DNA of 64,000 nt from Platynereis dumerilii (GCA_026936325.1 JAPTHN010000044.1:1240001-1304000); one strand, 5' to 3'; positions 50,420 through 63,272 are shown, counted from the stretch's first letter. Program-made: numbers and translations. Notes: a model not told the origin generated them from the letters alone.

Positions 50420-51440
50420 GGGGAGAGCGGGGCACAGTGAGACGACAGGCACAGTGAGACAAAATTAACCAGAAGCGTCTAACTGGTACTGTTTACAGAT
50501 TAACCCTCTTTTGTATAGTACAAAAAGTAAGTAAGTGAGACTGCCCTATATATCCTGAATGCCTACACATCATTTTGGAGTGGAATTTCAATTTTTGGTT
50601 TTTTAGCCATAAAAGTAAATATTTTTGCTAAATTACTTTTTGTAATAATTCCCAAGAAAAATGGGATAATGCAAATCAATTGCCAGGGATTCAAACCTTG
50701 GTTATTTGTCTTAGTTTAGTGAGATGACAACCCCAAATCCAGGCATCTGGTTCACAGGATTCAAAAAATTTATAAAGAAAACTGTGTGGGGCACAGTGAG
50801 ACAGTTTGAGATAGGGCACAGTGAGACATCTCAAAATACACCCGAAGCGACCTGAATGTAATGAATAGCTCACAATTTACTATTGAAAACAAAATGCCTG
50901 CTATAAACTACAGATTTTAGTGAGTCATATCCAAAGGGAAGCACCAGAGAACAATTTTGATTGGTATGTAACAGGTGCAGCAGGTTAAATAAGTCTTGCT
51001 TGTGTCCTGTATAATGAATTTTCCAAACATGATCAAAAAATGACCTCAAAAATCACCTAGCCAACTGCAAATTTATTAGAGTATAGTAGTTTTTGTTGCA
51101 ACAATTGATAGAACAAATCCGCACGTCCTGATGATTTGCAGTTATGTCAGCAGATGCCCTGTCTCACTGCCCCGCCTGCTGTCTCACTGTGCCCCGCCTG
51201 CTGTCTCACTGTGCCCCGTGGGCATGCCCCACCCACGGGGCACAGTGAGACTCTTGACAAGCATGGACGCAACTCAAAAGTTTCTCCAAACCTGTAAAAG
51301 GTAGGAACCTGAATCTACTGGAAAATATACCCAACTTCATTATCTATAATGTGGGTCTGAACTCATTTTACTGTTAACTGGCAACATTTTGGAACACTTA
51401 AAAATTTAAAAAAAGTGTCTCACTGTGCCTCGCTCTCCCC
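50420..51440. mobile_element. Palindromic non-autonomous element A (CACAGTGAGAC family)
   Basis: The ends GGGGAGAGCGGGGCACAGTG and their inverse match at 23 of 24 positions and are flanked by TA on both sides. The core GGGGCACAGTGAGAC or its complement occurs nine times: direct at 50429, 50448, 50788 and 50814; inverse at 51161, 51181 and 51203; direct at 51237; inverse at 51417. Positions 51203-51222 and 51232-51251 form a perfect 20-bp hairpin. No protein is encoded. Confidence 0.82.
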
Positions 51441-54373
51441 TATAAGACACCAAGCCAGGTGACAAGGTTGCATCACTGATGCAGTGCTTGCATCCCCACC
51501 TGGTCACTGACCAGGCCTACATGAGTGATAGTGGGAAGCAAGTTAGCAACCTTCCAGTTGGCAAGAAACCAGGTTAAGGCATTCATCTTCACAATATGTG
51601 CAGGTCTTCTTTGTTGTAAGTGTATGTATAAATAGATAATATGTGGCTAATACCTGCTGGCCTGCTTTTTTGGTATCAAACAAGGCACAAAAAACTGCCA
51701 CTTTTATATTGACACATTCAAAATGGGCAGAAAGCGCAGATCTTCTTGTTTCTGTTGTGTTGCTGGTTAGCTTACATCAAGCCATGGACGATATGATCAA
51801 GCTAAAGCTCAGCAGGATGTCATGTTCTGTTAAATGGATTATTAGTTGTAGGCCCAGAGCCTCAGTCGGTGACAATGATTATTTCATAAACTTAAATAGA
51901 TGGATCAGAGATAATTTTTGGCCCAAATTTTGAATTGAGATTTCTTGGCATCAACCAGGAGGTTCTTCTCAGATGATAGCTATATATATGGTCAAATGAA
52001 TCCATCTTCCATTGTCAGAAATTAATGGTATTAGCCAATTACTCATCAATAACTTATTACTAGAAAAAAGGTTTGTAAACCAACAGACAGTGGGATAATA
52101 TTTTCATTCTGTCTTTTTCTCAACATTTAATCCCGTGATGTTTTGATTTCATCTTTGCAGTATTGAATTTGTTGTTATGAAGCTGTCAGAGGTTTGTTTT
52201 TATTCTGTCAATGTTTTGACCATTTAACAACTGCTCACAATTGTAACAATTTCTGCCATGAAACCAGATGGTTGGCTGCCCTTTTTATGCTTGGAAGCTG
52301 CACTTGAGCAGAGCTGGCCAATGATTTATTGAGCTCAACCAGTCAGCTGGAGAATATGGCAGAAAAAGGAGGAGCATGAAACTGATGAAAAAGAGGCTGA
52401 TGCATTCAGTGAATTAGCTTTTTTCTGACTGTCTGGCAGTCTGAACTGCTCTGGAGAGGATGATGGGCTGAAGTCAATTGGCTGTGAAAGGAATTCACAA
52501 GAGTGTATTGAAGTCACCACCAATTATGATGCTTGGCAGTTCTTCATCATGCCTCAGCAGTGTTCATGTTCAAGTAGCTTCAAGTGAAAGTCATATTTCA
52601 CATCCAGGAAATCCCAGCAGCTTCCAAAAGGGCAAAGGTGCCACCAAAGCAGTAGAAAGGACAAGGTCCCCAAGAGCTCCCATGGGGCTATTGTGAGGGT
52701 CTTTTCAATTTGCCCTATAATATTGCCCTATAATGTACCTTGGGAATTCCCAACACTCTCAGGGTGGCAAAAAACACTGCCTAGAAACAGGTGCACCAAT
52801 CCAGGGCCCTATGGGGCTCTGTAGCAAGTTGGAGCCGTTGCACAAATTTGCAAAGCATATTCAATATTCACATGAATTGCAGAAAATGGAGAAAAATGTC
52901 TGAAAAAGAGTGCCAGACACATTGAAATGCAATAAAATGCAAAATAGAAAAAAAAGTGATATTAGGTTTTATATCTTTTATTTTTGGTGTCCAAAAATAA
53001 TTTCACCGAGATTCACATTGTAATAAACCATGCTGGCAACAACGTACTGCGTACATTTAATATCATTTTTCATATTTTACCGGTATAAAAATTGATAACA
53101 TTTCTTTGGCACAAAATTCAACAATATCACAAGTTAATAATGCGTTTACGGTTCATGGAAGAGTATCACGTTTTACGAGAATTATGCGTTAATATCATAC
53201 GCCTCCTTTGGCCATTCATAATAATGCATATGAAGTGGAATTCACCGGAAATCTGCAAGGTTTTTGAACAAGAAAGTCACATCTCAAATGGTAAACGAAC
53301 AAATACACTTGACTGTGACTTGAGATAATAAATGTTCTTACAATTAACATTTACAATACTGTACTTAAGGAGAAACAACCTTGAAATTCTTATTACTTTA
53401 GAGACAATTGACCTTATAACTAAACTTATGTAAATTCTAAATGTTTTGTAAGTAAATTCTATCTGTTTTATGAAATTTCCTAGCATTGTGTATTTTGTCC
53501 TTGGTGGTTAAACAAGCAAATACTTGTGAAGCAACTGTAATGTAGGCTACATAACAATAAAATATGTGTACAGTCAATATCCTGCATGTGTTTAATCTAA
53601 TATCATAGTGGTATGAATAAGCCAATGCAGTGCCTAACAATACAAGTCAATTTTAATACGAGTGTATACAATTAATATCCTGTGGCTAGTTTGGTGGGAG
53701 ATCGAGTATAATATACCGGTAGACTTAGACATATGGCGACAATTCAGCAGACAGACCAAATTATCACTTTGCAGTACAGTTATGAATACAGGAGGCGGAG
53801 AACTCAAATCCACAATTTTTTGAAACAAAAATCAGATCCAAATGTTGAGAGAAGTTCGGGACTAAACAGATCAATAGGACGATAAACCCAAGATATGACT
53901 ACGATCAATAAATCATTCGACCGACAAAGCAGATAACTGAGATAAGTACAGAGCTTTTCAGAAAAGATTCCCAATTAATAACGAATATATAAAAGTTCAG
54001 TGAGCTAACACATCAGGTTATTGACCAATAAGCACCTAGGATTAAATGGTATCCTAATGCAAAGTGAGATTATGTGACTAATGCAACATGAACCTGCATG
54101 CTAAAGTCTTGAGACACATTTGCAACAACAACTCATAAAATTCTCCAGACGAAATAATGGAAAATCATAAGACTTGGTAAGACTTGGTAATTGCAAACAC
54201 AATCAGATGATGGCATTGATGCTAATGAACACTGAGCAGAATCCATAATAATTGGATCATAAATCAGCGGTTATTCAATGAATAACATTTGTCGTGATCA
54301 AATGTACAGGAATGAATGTCAGCTAAAGCGTCACAAGGACCTTTTTAGTGTCTTTCTTTTGTAAATGACTCGA
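51441..54373. other. Intergenic sequence before the CHAC gene 3' end
   Basis: No gene is supported on either strand, and I see no element ends. Confidence 0.5.
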
Positions 54374-56334
54374 TTATGCACTTAAGACTCTTTGGTTTTT
54401 GCTCCTTCTTCGATTTGTGTCCAACGACTCTTCTTGCCTTTCTTTGGACTCCTCTTTCGATTCATTATAGGAGTTATTGTACATGTTATTCAGGTATCCA
54501 ATGGCCTGGAAGTCAATGGGAATCACTGTCACAGTGGACCTGCGTTTAACACTGTCCTGTTTGTTCACTTTGTTGTCTCTGCAGTACAAGTGAGTTCTTT
54601 TACTGGCCGCTTTGACCAGTCTGTCTTTGCAGATGCCTCTCGCTTCTAAGATCTTGAGGACGTGACTTTCGAGACCGAACAAATGGTCGTCCTGGTCCTC
54701 CGGGATGAATTGTCTTAAATATTCCGCCAAGCGGATGACGTACTCTACGTTGTGACCACTAGCACCCTCTGCATCTACGACCTCGTGCGCCATCACGTCT
54801 AAAGGTGTCTTGCCGATGTAGTAAGGGTTCTCTTGCGACGCGTTGAACACCAGGGCGGGAATCGTTACTTCTGGGTTGTCTCTCGGGTGAAACGAGACAA
54901 AAAGAATGTCGTAGCCTCCGAGCAAACACTCGCGCATGCCCAAGTGTTCCAACGCCTTAGTGATTTGGTTGCCGACTACTTCAAAAGCTTCTCCCCAGAC
55001 CAATCCCTGAAAGACACAAGATGAGAAAATGGTCAGTAAAAAATCCATAAGAATACACAATACTTTATAATCTGCTGAATATAATCTAGATACATGATAT
55101 AGGTCTACTTCATAATCTACTCATGATCCATCTGAATCTATAAATATCAGGGCCCTGCCCTTTAATAATCTGCTGAGATTATTAGCTTCATTTGGCAGCC
55201 TATATTAATATACACAGCGTGATCTGATCAGACTCAGAATCAGACTGATCTGTATCCATGGACTAGTGTAATCAAATCAGATAATGCAGAACTTCCAATT
55301 TGCAATTTACAGCTAGTCAGATGAGGGGAAACATGCTGAATGAACAAAAAGGCTAAATTTTACTTGAGAAACATTTCTAACATTCCCACTCATGGTTTCT
55401 CTTAAACCCACATTTTAGCACCAAGGCAATTGAAAGCAATTGATGGCATGGCTGCATGAGGCCTAGGGGTTTGGGGAAGCCAGCACCGGGGTGAACCCCA
55501 CGTGGGAAAATGACCTTGACCTAGCTGCTGCTGCTGAGGTCATCACAGCCAGCCAAATGCTGCTGCTGCTGCTGCAGTGAGCATCTGCATCAGCTGCTCA
55601 TGCTATTGGCAAGCCTAACAAGGCTGCAGCATGCTAACATGCATTCCAATCTCAACTGCTGCTGCAACACCCAGTGATATATTGGTAATGGCTTCAGAAA
55701 ATAGCATTGCCATGTAAATGTTTAAGCCTAGAGCCTAGAAGCAATAAAATCGAGTGGGCAGCCAAGAGAAATCATCAGTGTTTTTCCACTGCATGGATCA
55801 TGCAGGCAGGCTAGCTCATTAGCATAATAAAAGACCTCTGCAGGTCCTGTCGGAAAAACGTTAAAATCTATAAATGTGCCGAATATGAATGGAATATTTC
55901 CTCACCTGTGTTCTCTCGATGAGTGTGGCCACTCTTCCAGGCTGAAAAATCAAGAAAAGAACCAAGTTAAAAACCAGGAAACGTGATTTTCTAGGCATAG
56001 ATTGCCAAAATTTAATGATGCAATGGCCAATGAATGAATGGATGCAGCAGCCGAGGAAGAGTTGAGAAGGAAGACAAAAAGAAAAGCTTTCCGTGGGACT
56101 CACCATTTCTGGCGTGCCTCTGTGTGTGACATTTCCTTGCCAGAATTTCCTGACGAATCCATTGACATGTCCAACTACTTTGTTGCTGTATTCGAAGCCA
56201 GTTTTCCAAAGGATCGAGCCATAGCCGAAGATCCAAAGCTTCTCCTCAGGGTGGACAGATTTCAGATCGGAGAGCTGCACGACGTCGGTAATCATCCTTT
56301 TCTGGGGTTTAAACACGTGACCCATCTGAACCAT
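54374..56334 (-). CDS. CHAC1: ChaC-type gamma-glutamylcyclotransferase (CHAC1-like)
   Basis: Three minus-strand exons (56104-56334, 55906-55941, 54374-55006) with phase-0 GT-AG introns give a 299-aa protein. The enzyme would cleave glutathione to 5-oxoproline and Cys-Gly in the cytosol. WIFGYGSILW at 34-43 is the substrate-binding loop of the fold. FWQGNVTHRGTPEM (64-77), PGRVATLIE (78-86) and GLVWGEAFEV (90-99) are family hallmarks. The catalytic Glu is E115 in the RECLLGGY motif. YIGKTPLDVMAHE and DDHLFGLESHV follow as in the family. About 70 extra C-terminal residues, basic and Glu-rich, lie beyond the usual 180-260 aa. The start is the first ATG in frame; another Met follows at residue 4. 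Convergence with INO80 supports CHAC1 orthology over CHAC2. Confidence 0.92.
55007..55905. other. CHAC intron 2 with CTG/CAG repeats
   Basis: This intron between CHAC exons 2 and 3 contains short (CTG)n runs near 55525-55580 interspersed with TGCTGCTGC. No exon is seen within it. Confidence 0.7.
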
Positions 56335-56466
56335 TGTATGATATAATTGTACTGACCATCTAGTCTCTACCACAGCCGTCTAACGTATGCTGTGAATGAA
56401 GGAGAGATCGGATTTTAACTCAACTGCATGATGAGCTTGCCAACCATGTTTATGATCCAGCCCAGC

Positions 56467-56588
56467 CACGTGCACCTCAGCCAATCAGAAGAGAGCTGAC
56501 CTACATTGCTGCATTCTGATTGGTGGCTGCTTGACCTCACTGGGTGATGCAAGACACACTGAGCAGGACTGGCAAACCATGATGCAAT
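56467..56588 (-). promoter_or_regulatory. CHAC upstream region with CARE, CCAAT and E-box motifs
   Basis: TGATGCAAG (56545-56553) and TGATGCAAT (56580-56588) both fit the C/EBP-ATF response element consensus TGATGnAAn. They lie about 211-254 bp upstream of the CHAC ATG. CCAAT (56481-56485), its inverse ATTGG (56519-56523) and CACGTG (56467-56472) lie between them and the gene. Vertebrate CHAC1 is an established ATF4 target of the unfolded-protein and amino-acid responses. The motifs read on the plus strand, opposite to the gene, which such sites tolerate. Confidence 0.5.
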
Positions 56589-57735
56589 GGACTTGTACAG
56601 GGCTGTGCTGTGTGAGGGTCTGTCAGTCTGTGGTCAACCTACTGTAACAGTGCAGTGCCATGACAATTTCCACAATAACTAAAAATCTTCACTATGGAAT
56701 TCTTGCATGTTACAATTTCTTAGACACTTTAAAATGGGAAATTTTTAAAGCTTGCTAAAGAAGTTAGGAAAACTACCATGCAGTGTGCCTTAATTAATTG
56801 GGTTTTTACCAATGGGCCCATGGACTGTTTGTTTCCTATTAAAAATAATATAATATACAGATCATGAAAGAGAAACAAGGAAGTCAAATTCCTACAATAA
56901 TACTGGCAATGCTTTTTAATTAGGCCTATCATTGATTTATATGGTAGGGGTCTACTTTAAATAACAATAAATTGCATTAAAAGTTTAATTATAATAGAGC
57001 TCTACTGCTCTAGTTCTAACTTCAATTTTGTGAACTACGGATCTCCAAAAGTCAATTAATGAGCCTGTGCAATCTATCAAAAAGGGACAATTTTGAAATT
57101 TTATTAATAGGAAAACTATAGAATTTGAAAACCATCCATTGCATCACTATATATATATTATAAACTTTAAAATAAATTTCAAGTTTAATGAGCAGTATGA
57201 TGTTGCAGTTTTATACAATTATTTCCACAAATTCATGGTCAAGGATCGATATACATTTTTGAAAGTGACTCAGCAAAATATTTTTAAAAGCTTTCAAGTG
57301 AAAAACTTTCAGTGTATGGCTGCTGTTTCTATCATAATGCTATGACCTATTGCGCCTGGACTTAGCACTATAAATGTTGTGTTGAATGATGAAATTATAA
57401 TAATGAATTAGTAGGTACAACCTTTTCGTGACAGACATTGAATAATTAGGCCTATGTGTTGTTAGCTTTTGAGATTATTTCATTCATATTAATGGGCCTA
57501 ATAATAATTAGGCTACCAAGACTTTAGCTATAGCCATATACATGTACAAAAAGACCCAAGTCAGGTTGACAGAACAATATTAGGACCAACCTTATTAGAT
57601 TGCAAAGAGTAACTCCTGTGTCAAAACCAGGACATAGATCTTTCAATCGAAAGTTTTATTCTAAATTTTGCTGAGTTTGAATGAGTGTATTTCTTGCAGT
57701 TATGACTCCCAGTTACCAATCCTGAGCGTGTAGGA
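56589..57735. other. Intergenic sequence upstream of CHAC
   Basis: AT-rich sequence with no supported gene or repeat. Confidence 0.5.
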
Positions 57736-58699
57736 AGACCTGGGTAAGTTGTGCCACGGGGTAAGTTGTGCCGTCCACTGTTGGGGTGAAATGAAGAACT
57801 GGGTATGCAATGCCATCCATGTATATTGTATACACAATTGGTCAACATCATTATGCACCAAGAATAAAACTGCCAAATACAATGCCATGAAAAGCTACGC
57901 TTATACTCTCATACATTCAATTTGTTGTTGAAAACTTGGAAGTACGGAGGACTGACATTCTTGGTCATTTGGTATAATTTGTAATAAGATGATGTCCCTC
58001 TGTAGATTGGAGTTAGGACCTAATATCTGGACCTTTTAAAAGTTTGTGTTGTCAGATTTTATCTTGCATTGGTGGTATATTTTTGACAACCAGCCTTCTC
58101 TAAAAAAATCAGTTTGGGGTAAGTTGTGCAATTTTCATTCAGGTGAGTTGTGCCTGTGGTATAATGTTCATAGGATTTAATTTGTTATAATCTATTTTGG
58201 TCTGAATTTTACACAAAAAAGCCTAAACATGTTGTGAAGTAACTGATACTAAGAAGAACATGTGTTAAACAATAAATAATTTTAGTTTTTGCAGCATTTT
58301 GAATTTTTTGCGTAAAATGACTGATAAATGTTTGATAAGTTTCATGTAACATATCAGCCATACACTGAACACATGATACAAATGATCTATCTGAAGAAAC
58401 GGGTGAAAAGCACGTTTTTTTTTTTTAAATAAACTGAGCGGAACAACTTGCCCCATCATGCAGAACAACTTACCCCGGAACGGGGGCAAGTTGTGCCAAT
58501 TGACCAATTTTTTTCAAATGCCTACCAGATCATCCCAATGGTCCAGTTGCCCTGAAACTTGACTCAATTCCGTTCAAGCTGTTAGATATCTATATATTTT
58601 TTGATTTCTGAGTTTCAGATTACGTGATTTAAAGCTGTGGATTTTTGGAAAATCACTCAGTCTCTGAAGCAAAAAAAATGGCACAACTTACCCTGGTCT
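57736..58699. mobile_element. Palindromic non-autonomous element B (GTAAGTTGTGCC family)
   Basis: The inverted ends AGACC[T/A]GGGTAAGTTGTGCC match over about 21 bp with one difference. The core GGGGTAAGTTGTGCC or close variants occur eight times: direct at 57742, 57758, 58116 and 58142; inverse at 58441 and 58463; direct at 58482; inverse at 58680. The pair at 58463 and 58482 forms a hairpin. No clear target duplication and no protein are seen. Confidence 0.75.
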
Positions 58700-59084
58700 C
58701 TCAAACTACAACATCTTCTCACTTCGTGCACATTCATGAAAAAGAAAAAAATGTTGCTAACATAACTGAGCTAAAAGTAGAAGATTCCATTATCACTCCT
58801 CATCACTGATGCTCAGTCTGTCTCAGTATCCAGATTAAGGGCCTGCACTTACCCATTCACTGCACCCAGGTAATGCAGCAACCTCTAACTGCAGCCTGCT
58901 CCACTGCAGGCCCAGCACCCAGACAACAGTGACTGCATAGGTGCTAACTTATTGCTGCTCTCCAAAAGTCTTAGGTCTGGTATGCTACATACAGGGGTTC
59001 TTATAGCAAATCTTTTTTAGTAGTTTATGAGTTATAGCTACCTGTATAATATAAAAGGAAGTCACCATTTCATGTTGATTTGAC

Positions 59085-60760
59085 ATTCAAATAAGCAGCG
59101 TTTCGATACCAGTGAGTCCTGTCGCTGAGCAGGACAAATGTTGTCATTCGCGTGTGTCTGTCCATCAGTCTGTCTGTCTGTCAACATGATTGAGGAAAAA
59201 CTGCTGCATGTTTTCTCATGAAACTCAGGAGTAGTTTTCCTTTTGCCACAGCAAAGAGATAAATAAAAAGTCCTTTGCACATTAGAAAAAAATCTTTAAC
59301 TGAGACATTTTAAGAGATAGATAGTTAACACAACTTGTAGGCGGAGTTAAGTCGGGCTTTTAACTGCTTTTATGTATAAGCATTCCAATAATTGACCCCA
59401 GAGAAGTTGGTCAATTGGCACCTCAAAAGTTATTTTTGCTCCATGCCCTGCGATTTTCTAAGAGTTTTCAAAATGTCACTTCAAGGATTTCCATATCATT
59501 GCCGATTGTAGTATTCTGGACACATGTATACCATATTGGAGGGCAGATAAGAGGATTCTTACCAAACATAATTTAAAGCAAATTCAAAGTAAAATCACTA
59601 ACTGTTTGACTCAGCTGTCGCCTCTTTTTTCCTTCCTTATTCCCGCAATGCCAACCACATTTTGCAGGTGTCACCCAGCTTACAGTGCCTTTTGGTGCAG
59701 CTTACCAAATATTTTTCAGCATAACACACCACATTTCCCTAACAATCACATCTCCGACAGACAGCCCTGTTAAAATCCCGGTGAGGCGATGTATTGAAAT
59801 GAAGTCAACATGTTTGGGTACAATTAGCTCAAAGGAATTGTGCAACATCCTCACTCAATCATTTGAGCTGACTCAAACTTTCTAATTTTACTGTGTACCT
59901 TTTCATGTCTTGACTCTATAGAAAGAAAGTTTAAAAAATATATTAAGGTTCTGCTGAGTATAAAAGGTGTTTGCAGATTGGCAGTCCAAACAGTTTCAAC
60001 TTTCAATTTGGTCATGTGATGTCACTGGCTTGAAAATGTTTTGTTAGTGTCAGTTACAGTTAATTGGTTGATTCAGCGTTTTCATAGATACCTACCTAGC
60101 AGCATAGCCAATAAAAAAACTTATTAAATGACTTGAGGTTCCAGTCAAATAAGCAGATTAGGAGACCAGCAGAAAACTTTCAATGATATGGCAAGGCCAG
60201 TTTGCAAAATGAAAATAAGAAAATTAATTTTTCCAGTATACCTCCAATCTTCAAACAGCTCTAATAATGCTTTTTATCGAAGAAGGAGTTTGTTTTTAAA
60301 GTAACAACATCTTCATCAGTAAGTACATCAAAGATTCGACCAAGTTCATGTGGAAGTAGAAGGAGTGTTTGTAATATATGGTATGCAGATTGTTTTAAAA
60401 TTTGAAAATTGTTTACATTACTTTTGGGTTGTTTAGAAGTAAAGTCAAAGGGGATTTCCCTTCAGATGCATGAGTGATTGCTGTTGGTTGAGAACACATA
60501 ATTATAGATATATATATATGGACGTAGATGGTTCATCATGACATAGATAATTTCTCCTGTCAATTAGAAGAACTGTTTTTGTTGTTGTTGTTTTTTCAGG
60601 TATAATAATAATAATAATTCTAACCACCTCGAAAATATGACGTGCTCAAGCTTCTCACTCTGCAAATTTTACTTGAGTCACTTTTGACTTTGGCTGTCAT
60701 GACATGTAAGGCTGATATAGGACTGGCTGTATTTGTACACTGGTCAAGAAAGAACTTGTC
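59085..60760. repeat. Diverged tandem duplication, copy 1
   Basis: This segment matches 61105-63400 in the same order. Shared landmarks are GTGAGTCCTGTCGCTGA, GGAGTTAAGTCGGGCT, CTCAAAGGAATTGTGCAACA, AAGATTCGACCAAGTTCATG and AATATGACGTGCTCA. The copies differ at roughly one position in ten by eye. Short open frames in it look non-coding. Confidence 0.8.
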
Positions 60761-61911
60761 GGTTTTCTTGTTAATCAGGAACAGAACAAAGTGACATAAC
60801 TAGTTTTGACAATTAGTCACAAAAGATATAAGCAAAATTTAATGTTTATGAAAAGTTACCTAACCAATCAGTTAGAATTAATTGGCAATGACCAATGTTT
60901 ATAAAAACATTATGTAACCAATCAGTTAACATTTTTGGAGAATCCAAGCAATCCAATTCAAGGAGTCGCTCTGACACCTCGTTCCATCGTCAAAATAGGG
61001 ACTCATGGAGTCTGGCAAAGTGTAACCTTGAAACATCTTTGATATAAATTTGATTAACCGCCCCGACAGTTTCAATGTGAGTTGGCCAACAATTTTGTGT
61101 TGACATGGTCATGGTCGATATTAGTGAGTCCTGTCGCTGAACGGGATAAATGCAGTCATTTGCGTTGTCCATCAGTCTTTCTGTCTGTCAACATGATTGA
61201 GGAAAGACTGTTGCGTGTTTTCCCACGAAAAGATTCCTTTGCCAAAGCAAAGAGATGAGTAAATTCTTGGGGTCTGTGTCTTGAAGCTCATGTGCTTGAT
61301 AATAAAACCTTTTGCGCATTCAAAAAAGTCTATAATAGTTGTATCACAACTTGTAGCGGAGTTAAGTCGGGCTCTTTAACTGCATTTATGTATATAATCA
61401 TTCCAAAAATTGACCCACGAAAAGTCAAATGGCACCCCAAAAGTAATTTTGGCTCCATACCCTGTGATACATTCAAAGAGTTTTCAAATGTCGATCTCAA
61501 GGATTTCCGTATCATTGTCGATGGTAGTATTCTGGACACATGTATACCATATTGGAGGGCAGATAAGAGGATTCTTACCAAACAAAATCTGGGAAAACAT
61601 TCTAAATAAAATCACTAACTGTTCGACTAAGCTGTCGCATCTATTTTTCCTTCCCTGTTCCCGCCATGCCAACCACATTTTGCATATGTCATCCAAATGA
61701 CTGGCTTTTGGTGCAGCCTTGAAACAATCAGACTGTTTGCTTCAAGGTGCAGCTTACCAAATATATATCTGGAAAACACACCATATTTCCCTAACATTCA
61801 CATTTCTGGCAGACCACCCTCAGGAAAATCCTGGTGACGCAGTCTAGTTATCATGTTTGGGATGAACTGAACAACCAGCACATTAGCACATGTATGTATG
61901 TGTCTTCACTG

Positions 61912-62122
61912 GAACACTGTAAAATTTGAATTTTAAGTCAGCTTTAATGATTGACTCAGATGGCACAATTCCTTTGAGCTGACGTAGCATAGCTTGTTGG
62001 TGTAAGTTATGATACAGATTGTCTTAGCTGCAAACAACTTGTCAGCTATTTCAGCTCAAAGGAATTGTGCAACATCCTCACTCAATCATTTGAGCTGACT
62101 CAAACTTTCTAATTTTACTGTG
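61912..62122. repeat. Inverted repeat of about 70 bp per arm
   Basis: GCACAATTCCTTTGAGCTGA (61963-61982) is exactly mirrored at 62051-62070. The similarity continues outward on both sides at lower identity (for example CTGTAAAATT on the left against AATTTTACTGTG on the right). Copy 1 of the duplication has only the right arm. Confidence 0.75.
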
Positions 62123-62749
62123 TACCTTCTCATGTTTGGACTCTTTAGAGAGAAACTTTAAAAAAAGAATATTTGAAGGTGCTGCAGAGTATAAAAGGTG
62201 TTTGCAGATTGGCAGTCCAAACAGTTTCAACTTTCAATTCGGTCATGTGATGTCACTGGCTTGAAAATGTTTTGTTTGTGTCAGTCATGGTTAATCAGTG
62301 GATTCAGTGTTAAGTAATCTAGCTGCATAGGTGTCATTAGGTGACAATTAACAAACTTATTAAATAACTTGAGTTCTAATCTAATAAGAAGATTAGGAGA
62401 CCAACAGAAAACTGTCAACGATGTGGCAGAGCCAGTTTGCAAAATGAAAATAAGAAATTAATTTTTCTAGTGGACCGCCAATCTTCAAAGAGCTCTAATG
62501 CTTTTTATCGAAGAAGAAGTTTGTTATTTTTCACGACATCTTCATCAGTAAGTATATCAAAGATTCGACCAAGTTCATGTAGAAGTAGAAGGAGTGTTTG
62601 TAAAATATATGATATTTCGATTGTTCTAAAATTGGGTTGTTTACATTACTTTTGGGTTGTTTACAGGTAAAGTCAAAAGGGCTGGTATGCCTTCAGATGC
62701 CATTCATGACTGATGGCTGTTGGTTGAGAGAACATATATGGACGTAGAT

Positions 62750-62988
62750 GAGAGAGAGAGAGAGAGAGAGATCTTTATTTTTCATCCATCATATAAAAAA
62801 ATAAGCAATTACAAAGAAGGTACATTTAAGTCAGGAGACACATATTAAGACGCAATGAGCGTCGCTAGCATACATGCCACCAAATTCAAGTTAAATATTT
62901 GTAGGTATAATTCAAAAGCAAAATGAAAGAAAGCATTAATTCACAGGTATAAATTTTTAAGTGTAAACATAAATGAAAATTTGGAAAA

Positions 62989-63023
<35 letters not shown>

Positions 63024-63160
63024 AAAGTATATGTATGCAGGTTACACACACTCCTAAGAGGGATGGTGGAGGTGACTATGGACCTTTTAGATGTTGAAAG
63101 GAAAAACAATTTATTATGATAATAAAATGGGTTATTGGTGGGGAATATTACATCCTATGG
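62750..63160 (-). mobile_element. Insertion of about 410 bp with GA/CT tracts (candidate retroposon)
   Basis: The insertion interrupts the duplicated sequence between GACGTAGATG and GTTCATCATGACATA, which are contiguous in copy 1 near 60520. It contains (GA)n tracts at 62750-62771 and 62992-63022. On the minus strand its left side reads GAAAAATAAAGATCTCTCTC, like a retroposon 3' end with a CT-repeat tail. Confidence 0.55.
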
Positions 63161-63204
63161 TTCATCATGACATAGGTAATCTCTCCTTTCAATTAGAAGC
63201 ACTG

Positions 63205-63272
63205 TGTTTTGTTGTTGTTGTTTTTTGTTTTTTTGTTTTTTTTTTGTTTTTTTTGTGTTTTTTTTTTCAGGT
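63205..63272 (+). repeat. T-rich (TTTTG)n tract
   Basis: Irregular TTGTTG and TTTTTTG repeats end in TTTTTTTTTCAG. Copy 1 has only a shorter tract at this place (near 60570-60600). Confidence 0.8.
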
